8,196 nt of DNA from an uncultured Lachnospiraceae bacterium (GTDB taxonomy: Bacteria; Bacillota; Clostridia; Lachnospirales; Lachnospiraceae). The stretch covers positions 1-8,196 of the forward strand of contig CACZQT010000522.1 in NCBI GenBank assembly GCA_902783295.1, given 5' to 3'. A program made the position numbers and the translations under genes. Shown here one piece after another: positions 6,168 to 8,196 of the stretch; position 1 is the first letter of the stretch, and the number at the start of each line of letters is the position of its first letter. The notes beneath the pieces were generated by a model. The model was not told the origin of the DNA and ran no database searches. It saw nothing but the letters and a program-made list of their open reading frames with translations.

Positions 6168-7520
6168 ATGCAGATCGATCCGGAACAGCAGCGGCAAAGA
6201 ATGCTGACAGCACCTATCCCGAAACTGATCCTCACTCTGTCACTGCCGACAGTCGCTTCCCAGCTCGTATCCACGATATATAATACTGCAGACACCTATT
6301 TTGTTTCCCAGATCGGAACCAGCGCTGCGGCTGCAGTCGGGGTTGTTTTTTCACTGATGTCCATCATACAGGCTGTGGGAATGGGGCTCGGGATGGGCGC
6401 CAACAGCCTGATCAGCCGCCGGCTTGGCGCCAAAAGAAATAAGGAAGCCACCTTGTATGCTTCCTCTGCGGTCACGGCTTCCTTCCTGTGCGGATGTGTG
6501 CTCCTTATCATAGGGCTTCTGTTCCTCCGGCCTCTCATGCGGCTGCTGGGATCCACGGATACAATCCTGCCCTTCTCCTCTTCCTACGGGCGCATCATTC
6601 TGCTCGGCGCTCCCTTTATGTGCGCCTCCTTCACCATGAACGGCGTCCTGAGAGCGGAAGGGGAAGCCTTCTTTGCCATGTGGGGTCTCTGTACCGGAGG
6701 TATTCTGAATATGGTCCTGGACCCGCTTTTCATTTTCACCTTCCACATGGGCATTGCCGGCGCCGCCCTGGCTACCATTCTGAGCCAGTTCGTCAGCTTT
6801 GCTATCCTGCTGAGCGTTTTTCTCCGGGGAAAGAGCATTGTCTCCCTTTCCCCGAAGTTTGCCAGCCGCAGTATTTCTGACTACACGCTGATTCTGTCTA
6901 CCGGAGCGCCTACGTTCTTCCGGCAGGGACTGGCCAGCCTGGCCTCTGCCCTTCTGAATATCAACGCCGCACCGTTCGGAGATGCTGCCGTAGCTGCCGT
7001 TACCATCTCCAATAAGATTTACCTGATGGTCCGCAACATAGTCCTGGGTATCGGGCAGGGCTTCCAGCCGGTCGCCGGATACAATTACGGCGCCGGGGAC
7101 AAGAAACGTACCAAAGAAGCTTTCTGGACAGCCACCGTGATCGGAACTGTAGTCTGCTGCACAGCAGCCATTCTGCTGGCCCTGCACGCACCGGCAGTCA
7201 TCACCTGGTTCCGGAAGGATGATCCCGATGTCATCCGCATCGGCACACATGCCCTGTATTTCGCCTGCGGCGTGATGCCTTTTATGGCGTATTCCACCTA
7301 TGTAAACCAGATTTTCCAGTTCCTGGGCTTCCGTGTGCCGGCTACCGTACTGGCCAGCTGCCGCCAGGGGATTTGCTTCATTCCTCTGGTATTCGTCCTG
7401 CCCCGCCTCTTCGGCGTGACCGGCGTGGAAATGCTGCAGCCCATGGCAGACCTGCTGACATTCTTCATTGCGGTACCGTTCCAGATTCACCTGTTCCGCA
7501 AAGAGCTCGCAGCAAAATGA
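6168..7520 (+). CDS. MATE-family multidrug efflux transporter, MepA-like
   Basis: A 450-residue protein of normal length for the family, expected to have twelve membrane helices and to export cationic compounds using an ion gradient. The first MatE repeat (about 18-178) begins with LILTLSLPTVASQLVSTIYN and the diagnostic NTADTYFVSQIGTSAAAAVG. The inter-repeat signature NMVLDPLFIF is at 181-190, and the second repeat contains GIGQGFQPVAGYNYGAGDKK, typical of the MepA/NorM-type branch of Firmicutes. The ATG at 6168 has a perfect AAGGAGG six bases upstream. It has its own promoter and a structured leader. The stop codon overlaps the first bases of a long inverted repeat. The substrate cannot be told from sequence. 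Confidence 0.93.
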   Translation: MQIDPEQQRQRMLTAPIPKLILTLSLPTVASQLVSTIYNTADTYFVSQIGTSAAAAVGVVFSLMSIIQAVGMGLGMGANSLISRRLGAKRNKEATLYASSAVTASFLCGCVLLIIGLLFLRPLMRLLGSTDTILPFSSSYGRIILLGAPFMCASFTMNGVLRAEGEAFFAMWGLCTGGILNMVLDPLFIFTFHMGIAGAALATILSQFVSFAILLSVFLRGKSIVSLSPKFASRSISDYTLILSTGAPTFFRQGLASLASALLNINAAPFGDAAVAAVTISNKIYLMVRNIVLGIGQGFQPVAGYNYGAGDKKRTKEAFWTATVIGTVVCCTAAILLALHAPAVITWFRKDDPDVIRIGTHALYFACGVMPFMAYSTYVNQIFQFLGFRVPATVLASCRQGICFIPLVFVLPRLFGVTGVEMLQPMADLLTFFIAVPFQIHLFRKELAAK

Positions 7521-7573
7521 CAAGGGGACAGTCCCTCTGTCCCGCTAAGGGACAGAGGGACTGTCCCCTTGTC
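7519..7573. repeat. Perfect 25-bp inverted repeat between convergent genes, REP-like element or bidirectional terminator
   Basis: Arms 7519-7543 and 7549-7573 are perfectly complementary around a five-base GCTAA loop. Each arm is itself built from GGGAC/GTCCC units (for example GGGGACAGTCCC), so nested hairpins are possible. The left arm overlaps the last two bases of the MATE stop, and the right arm ends seven bases from the SNF2 stop. No T-run follows on the plus strand and only TTTT on the minus strand, so it is not a typical intrinsic terminator. The GGGAC(A/G)GT core resembles dispersed REP palindromes of Clostridia that are mobilised by IS200-like RAYT transposases. That is recollection, not a search result. 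Confidence 0.85.
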
Positions 7574-7580
7574 CTGCCGT

Positions 7581-8196
7581 TCAGAACAGCGAAAGCAGTT
7601 CCTCACGGTTCAGCGCAGTATCCCGCACGCCCTCGCCTTCCACTACGGAATCCGCGAGGGCGGCTTTTTTCTCCTGCAGAGTGATGATCTTTTCTTCGAT
7701 GGTATTCCTGGCAACCAGCTTCATCACACTGACCACCTGTTTCTGCCCGATACGATGTGCCCGGTCTGTGGCCTGGTTCTGAGCGGCCACATTCCACCAG
7801 GGGTCCACATGAATCACGATATCCGCCGCTGTCAGGTTCAGGCCGGTACCGCCGGCTTTCAGGGAAATAAAGAACACGGGAATTTCCCCGGTCTGAAAAT
7901 CCTCTACCATCTGCTTCCTGGCCAGTTTGCTGTCCTTGCCGGAAAGATAGCGGTATTCCATCCCGGTCTCCCGCCACTCTCTCTGCAGCAGCTCCAGCAT
8001 GGAGGTAAACTGGGAGAATACCAGTACGCGATGGCCGCCTTCCACGGCATTTTTCATCAGTTCCAGACAGGCTTCTACCTTACCGGAGCCCCCGGTATAG
8101 TTTTCGTAGCAGAGTTCCGGCGAACAGCAGATCTGCCGGAGTTTCGTCAGTTCTGCCAGAATCTGGATCCGGCTTTCCTTTACTTCCTGCTCGTTC
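7581..8196 (-). CDS. SNF2/Rad54-family helicase, C-terminal part (5' end outside window)
   Basis: The visible 204 residues are the second RecA-like lobe of a DEAD/H-box superfamily 2 ATPase of the SNF2 type. The order is: LAELTKLRQICCSPEL (linker into the lobe), SGKVEACLELM, motif IV with RVLVFSQFTSMLELL, YRYLSGKDS, motif V with SLKAGGTGLNLTAADIVIH, WWNVAAQNQATDRAHRIGQ (motif VI, including the arginine finger region), then VMKLVARNTIEEKI and the C-terminal helices ending LLSLF. The ATP-binding lobe, and any N-terminal SWIM zinc finger, lie beyond position 8196. These proteins translocate on double-stranded DNA and remodel bound proteins; the role in Clostridia is poorly defined. The gene converges on the MATE gene. 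Confidence 0.95.
   Translation of the reverse strand, partial: NEQEVKESRIQILAELTKLRQICCSPELCYENYTGGSGKVEACLELMKNAVEGGHRVLVFSQFTSMLELLQREWRETGMEYRYLSGKDSKLARKQMVEDFQTGEIPVFFISLKAGGTGLNLTAADIVIHVDPWWNVAAQNQATDRAHRIGQKQVVSVMKLVARNTIEEKIITLQEKKAALADSVVEGEGVRDTALNREELLSLF

Noticed and set aside
5306..6295. Minus-strand open frame of 329 codons opposite the PrsW-like gene
   Set aside because: No domain, no convincing ribosome site, and it crosses two plus-strand genes and a promoter region; PrsW motifs on the other strand explain the coding signal.
6351..7523. Minus-strand open frame of 390 codons opposite the MATE gene
   Set aside because: It has the Gln/Gly/His/Arg-rich composition of an antisense shadow, while the plus strand encodes an unmistakable full-length MATE transporter.
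1..8196. CRISPR array, tRNA, rRNA, transposase or phage genes
   Set aside because: No regularly spaced direct repeats, tRNA-like cloverleaf, rRNA segment or recombinase motif was seen on either strand; the only repeats are the coding tandem repeat and the inverted repeat listed.

Overview
The window reads as chromosomal DNA of a moderately GC-rich Firmicute, most likely a gut Clostridia of the Lachnospiraceae type. This rests on AAGGAGG-type ribosome binding sites, consensus TTGA..-17-TATA.. promoters, a secreted protein built from Big_2, InlB-type B-repeat and fibronectin III modules, and a MepA-like MATE transporter. It is inferred from gene style, since no rRNA or other taxonomic marker is present.

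Layout. Positions 1-3281 (minus) hold most of a very large secreted protein that runs off the left edge. It has a signal peptide, a Ser/Thr-rich aerolysin/ETX-MTX2-like pore-forming module, then a tail of Ig-like, B-repeat, helical and FN3 modules. Directly upstream in the same direction (3316-3654, minus) is a 112-residue two-helix membrane protein, best started at a TTG with a perfect Shine-Dalgarno. A divergent control region (3655-3890) follows. To its right is a compact plus-strand operon (3891-6016) of four genes that overlap by 14, 4 and 4 bases. They encode an ECF sigma factor, a second 112-residue two-helix membrane protein homologous to the minus-strand one, a seven-helix membrane protein of unknown function, and a PrsW-family intramembrane protease. 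A separate consensus promoter and a structured leader RNA (6038-6167) precede a MATE efflux gene (6168-7520). The right edge holds the C-terminal end of an SNF2/Rad54-type helicase gene (7581-8196, minus). It converges on the MATE gene, and a perfect 25-bp inverted repeat fills the gap between the two stop codons.

How it may work. PrsW proteases are known in Bacillus to cut a membrane anti-sigma factor and release an ECF sigma factor. Here the sigma factor, a small membrane protein in the anti-sigma position, an extra membrane protein and PrsW are translationally linked, and a paralogue of the small membrane protein lies next to the toxin-like gene across a shared divergent control region. 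The most interesting reading is a self-contained envelope-signalling cassette that controls, or is controlled by, a secreted pore-forming, adhesin-like protein. The parts are seen in the sequence; the regulatory wiring is inference. The MATE gene with its leader and the SNF2 gene look like unrelated neighbours.
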